A stretch of DNA of 34,673 nucleotides, taken from the NCBI GenBank assembly GCA_964406005.1, contig CAYOPZ010000033.1, forward strand, positions 1 through 34,673, written 5' to 3'. The notes beneath the pieces are model-generated. The model was given only the letters and a program-made list of their open reading frames with translations, searched no databases and was not told the origin of the DNA. Made by a program: the position numbers and the translations under genes. Source of the DNA: CAYOPZ01 sp964406005. Its GTDB lineage: Bacteria; Bacteroidota; Bacteroidia; Bacteroidales; SM23-62. The first letter of the stretch is position 1. Every line of letters begins with the position of its first letter. Shown here in pieces: positions 14,378-23,173 of this stretch.

Positions 14378-15061
14378 TTAATCAATGGAGATCAGCTCCA
14401 CCTCGAAAATCAATACCATGTTGGGTTTGATCAGTCCTCCCTGTCTCGGGTTCTCGCCGTATGCCAGTTCCGTTGGGACGAACAGTTTCCATTTTGATCC
14501 TTCGGGCATTAGCTGCAGGGCCTCGGTCCACCCTGGGATGACCTGGTTTAGCTTGAACCGGGCGGGTTCGCCCCTTTCAATGGAAGAATCGAAAACAGTT
14601 CCGTCGATCAGGGTCCCTTCGTAATGAACGGTAACGGTGCTGGTATCCGTCGGTTTTGGTCCCGAGCCTTCCTCGATGATCTCGTATTGCAAACCGCTTT
14701 CGGTGGTCGTCACACCTTCTCTTGTCTTGTTCTCTTCAAGAAATGCGATTCCCTCTTCCAGGTTAGTCTTAGATTCGGCAACTCGCAGAGCTGATAAATA
14801 CTGTGTGATCATCATGTTGGCGTCAATGGCGTCCATGAAAAAATTCTCCCCCCCCAGGGCATCCTGCATACCCTTCTGAAATGCATCTATGTTGACGCTT
14901 GTTATCGAGTTGGCGGTGAGATTTGCACCCATCTGGTACCCGATGATATAGGATATTGAGTCGTATTCGGATTGAAGATTGAGATTCGCGTTCTTATCCT
15001 GGCATGAAGAAACATAGAATAATACGGCCGGCAATAATGCGATGATGAATTTGACTTTCAT
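14378..15061 (-). CDS. FKBP-type peptidyl-prolyl isomerase lipoprotein
   Basis: This 227-residue protein has a lipoprotein signal (MKVKFIIALLPAVLFYVSSC, lipidated Cys20), an FKBP_N-like helical dimerisation segment (about residues 35-110, SYIIGYQMGANLTAN and GMQDALGG) and a C-terminal FKBP domain (about 115-227) with SGLQYEIIEEGSG, VTVHYEGTLIDGTVFDSS, NQVIPGWTEALQLMPEGSKW, PTELAYG and LIFEVELISI. Active-site residues of FKBPs (Tyr of VHYEG, Phe and Asp of VFDSS, Trp of PGWTE) are present, so a functional Mip/FkpA-like folding catalyst anchored in the envelope is expected. It lies between DUF3127 and mnmD on the same strand. Confidence 0.93.
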   Translation of the reverse strand: MKVKFIIALLPAVLFYVSSCQDKNANLNLQSEYDSISYIIGYQMGANLTANSITSVNIDAFQKGMQDALGGENFFMDAIDANMMITQYLSALRVAESKTNLEEGIAFLEENKTREGVTTTESGLQYEIIEEGSGPKPTDTSTVTVHYEGTLIDGTVFDSSIERGEPARFKLNQVIPGWTEALQLMPEGSKWKLFVPTELAYGENPRQGGLIKPNMVLIFEVELISID

Positions 15062-15146
15062 TTGTTCTGTTTTAGGTTTAGATCAATGGTCGAATTTAGC
15101 CATTAATTTTAACTAATAACATACAACGGATGGAAAAATCAGCCGT

Positions 15147-15806
15147 TTACAGGGGCTTCAGGGCCCGCACAAATTCCCGTTTACCCGGCGGGCCCGGCAA
15201 TTTCTCCACCCTGAAGCCCGCCGAGGCCATTGACCTGCGTACTTCGCCTTTTGAAGCATAGCTTGTCAGGATGCCTCCCGGCAGCATGGAGTCGTAGATC
15301 TTCCTGAATATATCCGTTGTCCACAGGCCGGGTTGTTTTTCCGGTGCGAAAGCATCGAAATAGACCAGGTCAAATTTATCTGCAATGTTTGACGCTGCGA
15401 TATCCCCCCTTATTTTTACGAGATGAAAATCCTTCCGGATCTCAATGGCTTGATTCCAGGCACAATCATGGATTTTTCCGAATACTTCCCTCGACCCCGG
15501 GGGGAAGAAATCAGGATAGTTCAGTTCTGATGTGATCTCTTTCGGAAGGGGATACTTTTCAATGCCTGTATACCGGACCCGGGTGCCGGTTCCGGCGGTT
15601 TGCATAAACGTCAGGAATGCATTCAGCCCTGTGCCGAATCCCATCTCGAATACCCGGATTTCCTTTTTGGATATACAATTCAATCCCGCATTTATAAAAA
15701 CATGGGTGGATTCTGCCAGCGCGCCGTAAGTGGAATGGTAGTGCTCGTCCATTTCCCTTACGTAGATCGAATGCGAGCCGTCTCCGGTTATGACGATCTC
15801 AGCCAT
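15147..15806 (-). CDS. mnmD: tRNA 5-(aminomethyl)-2-thiouridine methyltransferase MnmD
   Basis: This 219-residue protein is the stand-alone methyltransferase domain corresponding to the N-terminal half of MnmC. Landmarks are TGDGSHSIYVREMDEHYHS at the start, the SAM-binding loop VFEMGFGTGLNAFLT, the acidic strand ends GIEKYPL, the catalytic-site motif DLVYFDAFAPEKQPGLWT, and the C-terminal GGILTSYASKGEVRR and GPPGKREFVRA segments. It methylates nm5s2U34 to mnm5s2U34 in tRNA wobble positions. Bacteroidota typically encode MnmD without the MnmC oxidase half, as here. It is followed at 86 bases by the FKBP gene and is divergent from the PKD lipoprotein gene. Confidence 0.92.
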   Translation of the reverse strand: MAEIVITGDGSHSIYVREMDEHYHSTYGALAESTHVFINAGLNCISKKEIRVFEMGFGTGLNAFLTFMQTAGTGTRVRYTGIEKYPLPKEITSELNYPDFFPPGSREVFGKIHDCAWNQAIEIRKDFHLVKIRGDIAASNIADKFDLVYFDAFAPEKQPGLWTTDIFRKIYDSMLPGGILTSYASKGEVRRSMASAGFRVEKLPGPPGKREFVRALKPL

Positions 15807-15947
15807 CGGACCAGTTGTGTGTAATTCACCAAATTTAGCTTATTTTAAAGTGTTGGATAATTTTTTGTAATTTTAATTATACGGCAGGCGCCGGAGATTC
15901 CTGAAGAGCGTTTTTGATTTTTACCGAACATTAATAATTTGACAGAA

Positions 15948-16778
15948 ATGAAAACCATCCGTTTATCAGCCGGCAGTCTCTTAATACCGGTCGTCTTGTT
16001 ATTGACCGGTTGTAAGAAGGAAAAAGTCGTAGCACGATTTACGGTGGAAACCAGTGTTGAAACCGGTCAGAAGATTGCCTTTACCAATGCATCGGAGAAT
16101 GCCACTGCTTACCAGTGGGATTTCGGGGACGGGGGTTCCTCTACTGAAGAGAACCCTACCCATGTTTTTACCCATGCGGGTGTTTACGAGGTTGTACTCC
16201 TGGCTACGGGAGACGGGGGATCAGACTCCGAATCGGTTTCCATTACGGTCACCAAAGGCCATACTATATATGAGGGAACAGGAATTGAAGGGGTGACGCT
16301 CCTTGATGATTCGTGGGAGGACATTCAGTCGGTCTATACTACCGATACCTTGTACATCAGGAGTTTTATCGATAATCCCGGTGTATATTCCCATCTGGTT
16401 TATTATGTTAATGAAGGGATTGCGTTTGTCTTTTATACAATGGATGATACGCTAACCGGGGATGATCCTGTGTTTGTCATTTTTCTTGTCAGTCCGTATC
16501 CGGGTAGAACATCCAGCGGCATAGCCATAGGAAGCACTATGGATGAAGTCATTGAAGCCTACGGTTACCCGGAATCCCAACAGGCGGGCAACGGGTTTTC
16601 GTCTTACTGGTATGATAGCAGGGGGATTGATTTTTATACTTACGAAACGGGATTTGTCGATGAAATTGATGTCTACCCTGCATCCGGCACTTCCTCCAAA
16701 TCCTTGTCATTCAAAGAATTCACCCAGGCCAGAATGGATTTTATCCGGCAAATGGTCCCGTTTCATGATCATGAATAG
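15948..16778 (+). CDS. PKD-domain lipoprotein
   Basis: This 276-residue protein has a lipoprotein signal (LLIPVVLLLTGC, lipidated Cys near residue 22; ATG 15948 is preferred over the TTG at 15939 for this reason). It is followed by one PKD domain (about residues 30-105) with the hallmark YQWDFGDGG and the HVFTHAGVYEVVLLA strand. The remainder (about 110-276) is unassigned; IAIGSTMDEVIEAYGYPES resembles the SmpA/BLIP-like repeat motif in which G-T/S-x-x-E-V is followed by a G-x-P turn. PKD domains mediate protein or glycan contacts at the cell surface. It appears monocistronic, with the TetR promoter directly downstream. Confidence 0.82.
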   Translation: MKTIRLSAGSLLIPVVLLLTGCKKEKVVARFTVETSVETGQKIAFTNASENATAYQWDFGDGGSSTEENPTHVFTHAGVYEVVLLATGDGGSDSESVSITVTKGHTIYEGTGIEGVTLLDDSWEDIQSVYTTDTLYIRSFIDNPGVYSHLVYYVNEGIAFVFYTMDDTLTGDDPVFVIFLVSPYPGRTSSGIAIGSTMDEVIEAYGYPESQQAGNGFSSYWYDSRGIDFYTYETGFVDEIDVYPASGTSSKSLSFKEFTQARMDFIRQMVPFHDHE

Positions 16779-16840
16779 GCCTGCGGATGACGAATGCGGT
16801 TGCCGTCGGGGAAAGCCCCCGGGTACCGGCTCGATGATAT

Positions 16841-16871
16841 TTTGTTGCGTGGGCAGTATTTGTTAAATTTG
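16841..16871 (+). promoter_or_regulatory. Promoter of the TetR gene
   Basis: TTTG at 16841-16844 and TAAATTTG at 16864-16871 match the Bacteroidota consensus with a 19-base spacer. Transcription would begin near 16876, about 22 bases before the TetR ATG and inside operator 1. Confidence 0.7.
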
Positions 16872-16893
16872 ACTGGTAAACAAAAAAAGTCAA
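16869..16893. promoter_or_regulatory. TetR operator 1
   Basis: TTGAC, 15-base AT-rich centre, GTCAA; the palindrome extends outward to AAATTTGAC/GTCAAATTT (9 bp perfect arms, 16865-16897). It overlaps the -7 box and start site of the TetR promoter, indicating autorepression. Two further 25-bp copies lie before the RND gene. Confidence 0.75.
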
Positions 16894-16898
16894 ATTTC

Positions 16899-17483
16899 AT
16901 GTCGGAAACGGATATAAAGAATCTGATTGTCGAATCTGCGACGAAGTTTTTTTCCAGGTACGGTTTTCATAAGACCACAATGGACGAGATCGCAAAAAAT
17001 ATTCATAGGGCAAAAGGCGTTCTCTATTATTATTTTAAAAGCAAGGAAGAGCTGTTCAACGAAGTTTTGAAACAGGAGCTGAGTTATGTTAAAACGGAAT
17101 TGAGCAAGATTACCGGCAGCGGCAAAGATTCTTTGACGATAATTAAGAAATATTTTCTTACCCGGTTGAAATTGCTCAGCACAGCAGTGAATTACCACGA
17201 AACGCTCAAGGCCGATTTCTTTGAAAAATACAGTTTCGTAAAGGATGTCAGGGACGATTTTACTGAATTCGAATACAACCAGCTTAACCGGATCCTGAAA
17301 AAAGGGAAAAAGGAAGGCTATCTTTATACCAGGAATATCGACTCCACTGTAAATGCCGTTCTGATGCTGGTAAACAGCATGGAGCTTCCTTTGTTTCTGC
17401 AAAATAAGTATCCCGAGTATGAAAGCACCATTGTTGAAATTGTGACCCTGATAACGAACAGCCTGAGATCATACAAGAAGTGA
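16899..17483 (+). CDS. TetR/AcrR family regulator
   Basis: This 194-residue protein (from ATG 16899) has an N-terminal helix-turn-helix domain: LIVESATKFFSRYGFHKTTM, DEIAKNIHRAKGVLYYYFKS and KEELFNEVL, the canonical TetR layout. The C-terminal ligand-binding half (about 60-194) is helical and has no recognised ligand family. An earlier in-frame start at 16794 would extend through the promoter and operator and is rejected. Its own promoter overlaps operator 1, and two more copies of the operator lie between its stop and the RND gene, so it should repress itself and the export operon until a ligand, probably a lipid-like or toxic amphiphile, releases it. It is the control gene of the four-gene cluster to 22021. 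Confidence 0.93.
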   Translation: MSETDIKNLIVESATKFFSRYGFHKTTMDEIAKNIHRAKGVLYYYFKSKEELFNEVLKQELSYVKTELSKITGSGKDSLTIIKKYFLTRLKLLSTAVNYHETLKADFFEKYSFVKDVRDDFTEFEYNQLNRILKKGKKEGYLYTRNIDSTVNAVLMLVNSMELPLFLQNKYPEYESTIVEIVTLITNSLRSYKK

Positions 17484-17501
17484 CTTTTTTTTACATTTAA
17501 T

Positions 17502-17526
17502 TTGACCTGAAAACAAAATAAGTCAA
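17502..17526. promoter_or_regulatory. TetR operator 2
   Basis: TTGAC-(15)-GTCAA in 25 bases, with ATTTGAC/GTCAAAT arms. The centre (CTGAAAACAAAATAA) is close to that of operator 1. It covers the -33 area upstream of the RND -7 box. Confidence 0.72.
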
Positions 17527-17536
17527 ATAATTTTTT

Positions 17537-17544
17537 TATTTTTG
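17537..17544 (+). promoter_or_regulatory. -7 box of the RND export operon
   Basis: TATTTTTG fits TAnnTTTG exactly and lies between operators 2 and 3. The predicted start of transcription is near 17550, inside operator 3. No good -33 TTG is seen at the right distance. Confidence 0.55.
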
Positions 17545-17546
17545 TA

Positions 17547-17571
17547 TTGACCAAAAAACAATAATGGTCAA
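17547..17571. promoter_or_regulatory. TetR operator 3
   Basis: TTGACC-(13)-GGTCAA in the same 25-base frame as operators 1 and 2. It begins two bases after the -7 box and ends 18 bases before the RND start codon, an ideal site for steric repression. Confidence 0.7.
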
Positions 17572-17588
17572 ATATATTTATATTGGAT

Positions 17589-19841
17589 ATGGAAAGATTC
17601 GCACAGAGAATCATACAATTCAGATGGGCGATCATTATAGGTGTACTTGGCCTTACTCTTTTTTTCGGTTATCAGATCAGGTATCTGACGATTAATTCCG
17701 ATATACTGAGCACCTTGCCTGACGATGATCCGACTGCGCATTTATATACAAGCATAGGTGACCGGTACGGCGGAAATGACATTGGTATGATCGTTCTGGA
17801 AACCGATGATGTCTTTAAAACAGAAGTATTGCAACACATAAAGCAGATCACTGACAGCCTGAGGATAACTGCTGGTGTATCAACAGTGACAAGCCTCACC
17901 GATATTCTCGACATCAAAAGCTCTGATTGGGGAATTGAAATCGGTAAACTGGTGGACGAGTATGATCTGCCCGATGAACAATCGGAATTAGACAGCCTGA
18001 AAGACTATGTTTTTTCCAGGGACATGTACAAAGGGGTTGTCGTTTCCGAAGAAGGTACAGCTACCCTGATTATGTTCACATTACTGCCCGATGCAGACAT
18101 GCAGGCCGCCGCAAATGAGATCAGGCACCAGGTCGAGGCATTAGACTTACCGGAGACGGTTTATTTCGGCGGCTTGCCATTTATGCTGAACGACATTACA
18201 GGTCTGATCCTGTCTGACATGATCTGGCTGATCCCTGTTGTTTTTGTGATCATTGCCTTGATACTCCTGCTTAGCTTCAGGTCTCTCCGGGGGATGTTGC
18301 TGCCTTTGCTTACTGCCGGCATTACCGTTATCTGGACCCTCGGCATAATGGCGTATCTGGGGTATGAACTCACGATAATTTCCGACATAATGCCGGTTGT
18401 ATTGCTGGCCATCGGAAGCGCCTATACGATTCATGTTGTAAACAGTATAGATCTGAACACCATGAAAGACAGGAAACAGGCCCTGGTCAGGGCCATGGCC
18501 TATACAACGGTTCCGGTAATCCTGGCATCCCTGACCACTGCCATCGGTTTTGTTTCATTCGTATTCGGGGCATACCTCACAATGATAAGGGACTTCGGCA
18601 TTTGCACTTTCATTGGAATACTGATCGCTTTATTGTTATCGATATTTTTTGTCCCAGCGCTCATTTCGGCCTTTTCCATCTATAGAAAAAAGACAGGAAC
18701 CGGGAAAACGGACAGGAAGAATATACTGTCCGATTTGATACTTCATCCGTTGATAGATCTTCTTTTCAAACATCCCAAACGCATATTGACGGTATGGGGG
18801 ATCCTTCTGCTGATAAGCATTAGCGGTATTTTCCTGATAAAGACCAGCGTAAACATAACCGAGTACTTTGAAAAAGACAATCCTACACGGATATCGGAAG
18901 ATGTAATGCAGGAGAAATTCGGGGGGTCGCTGCCTGTATTCGTTGAATTTGAAGGAGATGTCCAGGATCCGGAGGTCCTGAAAATGATGATCAGAACCGA
19001 AAATTTCATGAAAGAGGACCCGAACGTTACCTCGGCTCAATCGGTCGCCGATCTTGTCGAGAGGATGAATGATGCAATGGGAGAAGGGGAAAACATACCC
19101 GGGGACAGGGCTAAAATCGAACAATTATGGTTTCTTCTTGACGGGCAGGATGTTATGCGGCAACTTGTTTCAGACGAACTGGACAGGGGAATCATTCAAT
19201 CGAAGTTTGCTTCCATTGAGACCAAAGAGATAGAGGCCTTCACTGAAAAAATGAACAGATTCAGCGAGGAAAATTCGAACGAGCGATGTGAAATAAGATT
19301 CACGGGGACACCCCCTTTATATGTAAAGCTGAATGAAAGCCTGGTTAAAAGCCAGTTCAGCAGCCTGATCATTGCAATCGTCATGGTGCTGTTCATTGTG
19401 GGAGTGATCATGCGTTCCTTTTCAAACGGAGTATATGCAACGGTCCCAATCATCGCAACTATCCTGGTATTACTGGGATTTATGGGCTTTACAGGTATTT
19501 CGCTCGACCTTGCAACCGTTCTTGTAGGAAGCGTTGCCCTGGGGATAGGCATAGATTATTCCATACACGTGATTTCCGGATTCAATACCCATTTGAAGGA
19601 ATACGGGAATGCGGAAAAGGCCATTGAAGAAACAATCATGTCGAAGGGCAAGGCTGTAATTACAAATGTGGCTTCTGTAGCTGCAGGATTCCTGGTACTC
19701 TTGTTTGCACATATACTCCCGGTGCAGAATTTTGGTTTGCTTATCGCGATAAGCATGGTCGGCTCGGGTTTCGGTGCACTGACTTTATTGCCCGTACTAT
19801 TGATCCTGGCAAACAGAAAACGCGAAAAAGCAGCCGCATGA
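17589..19841 (+). CDS. RND/MMPL-family lipid-type exporter
   Basis: This 750-residue inner-membrane protein has the duplicated RND layout: one helix (RWAIIIGVLGLTLFFGYQI), a periplasmic domain (about residues 35-205), five or six helices, a second single helix near residue 400, a second periplasmic domain (about 420-590) and a final group of helices. The MMPL/SSD signatures LLAIGSAYTIHVVNSIDL and SVALGIGIDYSIHVISGF are seen in helix 4 of each half. At about 750 residues it is much shorter than AcrB-type pumps and matches the hydrophobe/amphiphile branch (MMPL, HpnN-like). ATG 17589 is preferred over the TTG at 17583. It is the first gene of a TetR-repressed operon with a LolA-like protein and an outer-membrane barrel. 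Confidence 0.93.
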   Translation: MERFAQRIIQFRWAIIIGVLGLTLFFGYQIRYLTINSDILSTLPDDDPTAHLYTSIGDRYGGNDIGMIVLETDDVFKTEVLQHIKQITDSLRITAGVSTVTSLTDILDIKSSDWGIEIGKLVDEYDLPDEQSELDSLKDYVFSRDMYKGVVVSEEGTATLIMFTLLPDADMQAAANEIRHQVEALDLPETVYFGGLPFMLNDITGLILSDMIWLIPVVFVIIALILLLSFRSLRGMLLPLLTAGITVIWTLGIMAYLGYELTIISDIMPVVLLAIGSAYTIHVVNSIDLNTMKDRKQALVRAMAYTTVPVILASLTTAIGFVSFVFGAYLTMIRDFGICTFIGILIALLLSIFFVPALISAFSIYRKKTGTGKTDRKNILSDLILHPLIDLLFKHPKRILTVWGILLLISISGIFLIKTSVNITEYFEKDNPTRISEDVMQEKFGGSLPVFVEFEGDVQDPEVLKMMIRTENFMKEDPNVTSAQSVADLVERMNDAMGEGENIPGDRAKIEQLWFLLDGQDVMRQLVSDELDRGIIQSKFASIETKEIEAFTEKMNRFSEENSNERCEIRFTGTPPLYVKLNESLVKSQFSSLIIAIVMVLFIVGVIMRSFSNGVYATVPIIATILVLLGFMGFTGISLDLATVLVGSVALGIGIDYSIHVISGFNTHLKEYGNAEKAIEETIMSKGKAVITNVASVAAGFLVLLFAHILPVQNFGLLIAISMVGSGFGALTLLPVLLILANRKREKAAA

Positions 19842-19867
19842 TTTATGAACCATTAAAACAGATAGAA

Positions 19868-20602
19868 ATGAAAACAAAAGTTCAATCGGCGGTCCTTGGC
19901 GCACTGGTCATGGCAGGAAGCTTTTTTTCTTCTCACGCGCAGGACGCAAATGACGTATTAAAGAAAATGGATGCCGTAATGTATGCTCCTGAAGATATGA
20001 AAGGAACCAACACGATAATCCTGATCGACAGGAGAGGAAATCAGGAAACCCGCGAAGCGTATGTAATGCAGAAAGGTACCGATAAACGCATCATGCGTTT
20101 CACAGCGCCGGCTTCGCAGGCGGGCATAGCTGTTCTGGCCCTGCCGGACGATGTAATGTATTTGTATTTGCCTGCATACGGCAGGGAACGCCGGATCTCT
20201 GCCAGCGTAAAGAACCAGAATTTTGCAGGCACCGATTTTTCATATGATGACATGGAGCCTGTACCCTATTTCGATAAATACACACCCGAATTCATTAAAA
20301 CAGAAGGAAATGCAATCATACTGGACTTGATCCCGAAGGGGCGGTCGGATTATTCCAAGATCACTGTAAGTGTTAATAATACAGATTATTACCCTGAGTT
20401 AATGGAGTATTACGACAGGGGCAATACAAAAATCAAAGCGGCAAAATACACATTCAGGAAAGTCGGAGGTTACTGGAATGCCGCGGAAATTGAAATGACC
20501 GACCTGAAGAGAAGCCATACAACCAGGATGCAAATGTCGGATGTTCAATACGACACCGGCCTGTCGGACGATGAATTTACGGTCAGGAAACTGAAACAAT
20601 GA
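19868..20602 (+). CDS. LolA-like periplasmic lipid/lipoprotein carrier
   Basis: This 244-residue protein has a signal peptide ending near SSHAQ (about residue 25) and the half-barrel pattern of the outer membrane lipoprotein-sorting (LolA-like) family: DVLKKMDAVMYAPEDMKG at the start, IILIDRRGNQETREAYVMQK, DKRIMRFTAPASQAGIAVL, YLYLPAYGRERRIS, FSYDDMEPV and a final strand region ending DDEFTVRKL. It should shuttle a hydrophobic cargo between the RND exporter and the outer membrane. ATG 19868 is chosen because a signal peptide follows; the ATG at 19838 overlaps the exporter stop. It is 26 bases after the RND gene and 18 before the barrel gene. Confidence 0.85.
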   Translation: MKTKVQSAVLGALVMAGSFFSSHAQDANDVLKKMDAVMYAPEDMKGTNTIILIDRRGNQETREAYVMQKGTDKRIMRFTAPASQAGIAVLALPDDVMYLYLPAYGRERRISASVKNQNFAGTDFSYDDMEPVPYFDKYTPEFIKTEGNAIILDLIPKGRSDYSKITVSVNNTDYYPELMEYYDRGNTKIKAAKYTFRKVGGYWNAAEIEMTDLKRSHTTRMQMSDVQYDTGLSDDEFTVRKLKQ

Positions 20603-20620
20603 TATAAAAAATATGGTCTT

Positions 20621-22021
20621 ATGAAGCGGGCATACTTATTACCGGCAGTGATTGCAATAGCAGTGTATTCGAATACTGCCGGAACAGAAAACGGATTAAA
20701 GGCGCAGGTTCCCGGTGAAAGCAATCTGAAAATATCGGGAGAATTATTCGTTGACGAACGGTTTTTACTTAAATATCCAAATGACTGGGCGTGGAACGAA
20801 ACGCGGCTTACCCTGAACATGGATAAAAAAATTTCAGGCGATTCGAGGTTTTACAGCGAGGTATGGCTGAGGAATATCGGTTTGCCCGGCATTACAGGAT
20901 CGGCAGATTTGTATAACAAGGGGATCCTTGACCCGTACAATCTCGAAATCAGGGAGGCATACGTTCAACTCAATGGATTTCTTACAAAAAACCTTGATGT
21001 AGCCATCGGCCGTCAACGCATTGTCTGGGGCACGGCCGACAGACTGAACCCCACAGACAATCTCAATCCCTATGATATGGAAGATATGCTGGATTTCGGA
21101 CGTCATCGTGGTTCCGATGCCATCAGTTTGAATTATTATTTCAATAACGATTTTTCAATGCAAGGCGTATTTATTCCATTTTTCCGGCCCGCCAATATGC
21201 CTGCAGGCATTTTTTCAGATGCATTGAATCCGGAAATGGAATTGCCGCAGGGTATGGTTTTGGAAGGATATTCGGATACGATAATTACGCCGCGCTACAG
21301 TGTGGGCCGGAGTTCTGTTTCAGGCCTGAAATTCAAAGGTTTCGCCAAAGGTGTCGATTTTTCGGTAAGCTATGTCCGTGGCATGGATGGATTACCGTTT
21401 ACAACAAGAAATACATTCTTCCGGGTTGACACACTTGGCGGGATCAACATCAGCTCTCAACTTTCCTTTGCACGGACCCATATCATTGGATTCGATCTGG
21501 CGACAAGCCTGGCAGGCATCGGCTTCTGGGCGGAGGCAGCAGCATTTTTCCCTGAAAAAGATATGGTGATGACCAATGATTTTTCCGCTCTTTACCCGAT
21601 GTCTCCCGTACCTGTAACCCGGGATTCCTTGATCCTGGACAAGACACCGTATTTGAAATTTGTAGCAGGAGGGGACTATTTTTTTACAGACGGCTCCTAT
21701 TTGAATCTTCAGTACATGCACGGTTTCATTTACGAAAGGGGAAATAAAAACCTGAACGACTATTTCTTTTTGCAATATGAAAAGAAATTCTTCAATGAAA
21801 AGCTCAAGATCGCTCCGGTCGCGGGAGGTTTCATTGTTACCGGATGGGATGAATTAAAGGAGAATTACGCCCTTGTTTACATGCCTTCAATAGCATACCA
21901 GGCAACCGGCAATGCCGAAATAACGTTGTCAGCTGTTATTTTTAGCGGCAAAGGTGACAGCGTGTTTGCAAACCTGAAGGATTACAATATGCTGATGTTT
22001 ACATTGAAATACAGTTTGTAG
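20621..22021 (+). CDS. Outer-membrane beta-barrel, DUF1302-like
   Basis: This 466-residue protein has a signal peptide (to about LKAQ, residue 29) followed by many amphipathic strands and a C-terminal aromatic strand (LMFTLKYSL), as expected of an outer-membrane barrel. The segment AIGRQRIVWGTADRLNPTDN followed by LNPYDMEDMLDFGR is strongly reminiscent of DUF1302 proteins, which in Proteobacteria are encoded with an RND/MMPL pump and a LolA-like (DUF1329) protein. The same trio is found here. It probably forms the outer-membrane exit or lipid insertion point of the system. It is the last gene of the TetR-controlled operon; dinB follows with its own promoter. Confidence 0.82.
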   Translation: MKRAYLLPAVIAIAVYSNTAGTENGLKAQVPGESNLKISGELFVDERFLLKYPNDWAWNETRLTLNMDKKISGDSRFYSEVWLRNIGLPGITGSADLYNKGILDPYNLEIREAYVQLNGFLTKNLDVAIGRQRIVWGTADRLNPTDNLNPYDMEDMLDFGRHRGSDAISLNYYFNNDFSMQGVFIPFFRPANMPAGIFSDALNPEMELPQGMVLEGYSDTIITPRYSVGRSSVSGLKFKGFAKGVDFSVSYVRGMDGLPFTTRNTFFRVDTLGGINISSQLSFARTHIIGFDLATSLAGIGFWAEAAAFFPEKDMVMTNDFSALYPMSPVPVTRDSLILDKTPYLKFVAGGDYFFTDGSYLNLQYMHGFIYERGNKNLNDYFFLQYEKKFFNEKLKIAPVAGGFIVTGWDELKENYALVYMPSIAYQATGNAEITLSAVIFSGKGDSVFANLKDYNMLMFTLKYSL

Positions 22022-22030
22022 CATATACAG

Positions 22031-22062
22031 TTGACAAAAAGTCCGGAATAATAGTACCTTTC
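22031..22062 (+). promoter_or_regulatory. Probable dinB promoter
   Basis: TTG at 22031-22033 and TACCTTTC at 22055-22062 (7 of 8 matches to TAnnTTTG) with a 21-base spacer, about 18 bases before the dinB ATG. No LexA-type palindrome was recognised. Confidence 0.4.
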
Positions 22063-22079
22063 CTGCAGGACTGCAATAA

Positions 22080-23165
22080 ATGAAAGAAAAGATCCGCAAG
22101 ATCCTGCATATCGACATGGACGCATTCTATGCATCCATTGAACAGCGGGATTTCCCGGAATACCGCGGCAAACCCCTCGTGGTGGGCGGCAGCGGCAGGA
22201 GAGGGGTGGTGGCGGCGGCCAGCTACGAGGCCAGGAAGTACGGGATACGGTCTGCCATGCCGACCCGGACGGCGCTGGGCAGGTTCCCGGGCCTGATCGT
22301 TGCAAGGCCCAGGTTCGATGTATATAGAAAGGTGTCGGGAGAGATCATGGGCATATTCAGAACCTGGACGGATCTTGTAGAACCGCTCTCGCTCGACGAG
22401 GCCTACCTGGATGTTACGGAAAACAGGAAAAACCAGCCTTCGGCCACGCTCATTGCAAAGGAGATCAAACAAACGATCCTGGAAAGAACGGGGCTGACAG
22501 CCTCTGCAGGCGTTTCGGTCAATAAATTCCTGGCCAAGGTTGCTTCCGGCATGGACAAGCCTGACGGGTTATATGTGATCGGGCCGGAGCAGGCGGTTTC
22601 ATTCATCGAAACGCTGCCTGTTTCAAGGTTTCACGGGGTGGGCCGCGTTACGGCGGAAAAAATGAAGTCTCACGGCATTGAAACCGGCGGCGACCTGAAG
22701 GGAAGGAGCAGGCAGGAACTGGTCAGGCTTTTCGGCAGGAACGGAAGCTGGTTTTACGATATATCGAGGGGTATTGACAACCGGAGGGTGAGCCCGGATA
22801 GGTTACGGAAATCATTCGGGAAGGAACGGACATTCGAAACGGACATCGAAAACCTTGACGGGCTTCATGGCGTAATACGGGATATTGCCGGGATGCTCTG
22901 GGAAGGGGCCGGGAAGCACGGCATACGGGGACGCACCCTGACACTTAAGGTCAAATACTCCGATTTCCGTCAGATCACAAGAAGCAGGACTTTTCCTGAA
23001 TCCATTGACAGCATCGAACGGATCGAGGGAACGGCCCGGCAGCTGATGGACTCTGTATTTACCTCCGGCGACAGGATCAGGCTTGTTGGCATTACCATTT
23101 CTGGTTTCGGGCATGACGGGGAACCGGAACAGGATCCCGGCAACCAGCTTTCATTTGATTTTTGA
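22080..23165 (+). CDS. dinB: DNA polymerase IV
   Basis: This 361-residue Y-family polymerase shows the full set of motifs: ILHIDMDAFYASIEQRD (first catalytic Asp pair), AAASYEARKYGIRSAMP, ARPRFDVYRKVSGEI, SLDEAYLDVT (second catalytic acidic pair) and TASAGVSVNKFLAKVAS with KPDGLYVI. The helix-hairpin-helix region follows (FHGVGRVTAEKMKSHGI), then the little-finger domain (about 240-345), and a C-terminal QLSFDF that fits the beta-clamp binding motif. It carries out error-prone translesion synthesis. ATG 22080 gives the family's usual N-terminus. It is a single gene with a promoter-like pair just upstream and converges with the barrel protein gene at 23174. Confidence 0.97.
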   Translation: MKEKIRKILHIDMDAFYASIEQRDFPEYRGKPLVVGGSGRRGVVAAASYEARKYGIRSAMPTRTALGRFPGLIVARPRFDVYRKVSGEIMGIFRTWTDLVEPLSLDEAYLDVTENRKNQPSATLIAKEIKQTILERTGLTASAGVSVNKFLAKVASGMDKPDGLYVIGPEQAVSFIETLPVSRFHGVGRVTAEKMKSHGIETGGDLKGRSRQELVRLFGRNGSWFYDISRGIDNRRVSPDRLRKSFGKERTFETDIENLDGLHGVIRDIAGMLWEGAGKHGIRGRTLTLKVKYSDFRQITRSRTFPESIDSIERIEGTARQLMDSVFTSGDRIRLVGITISGFGHDGEPEQDPGNQLSFDF

Positions 23166-23173
23166 GGTATGCC

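Noticed and set aside
16899..17483. TetR start at 16794
   Set aside because: It would place the promoter and operator 1 inside the coding region; the N-terminal helix-turn-helix begins normally at the ATG at 16899.
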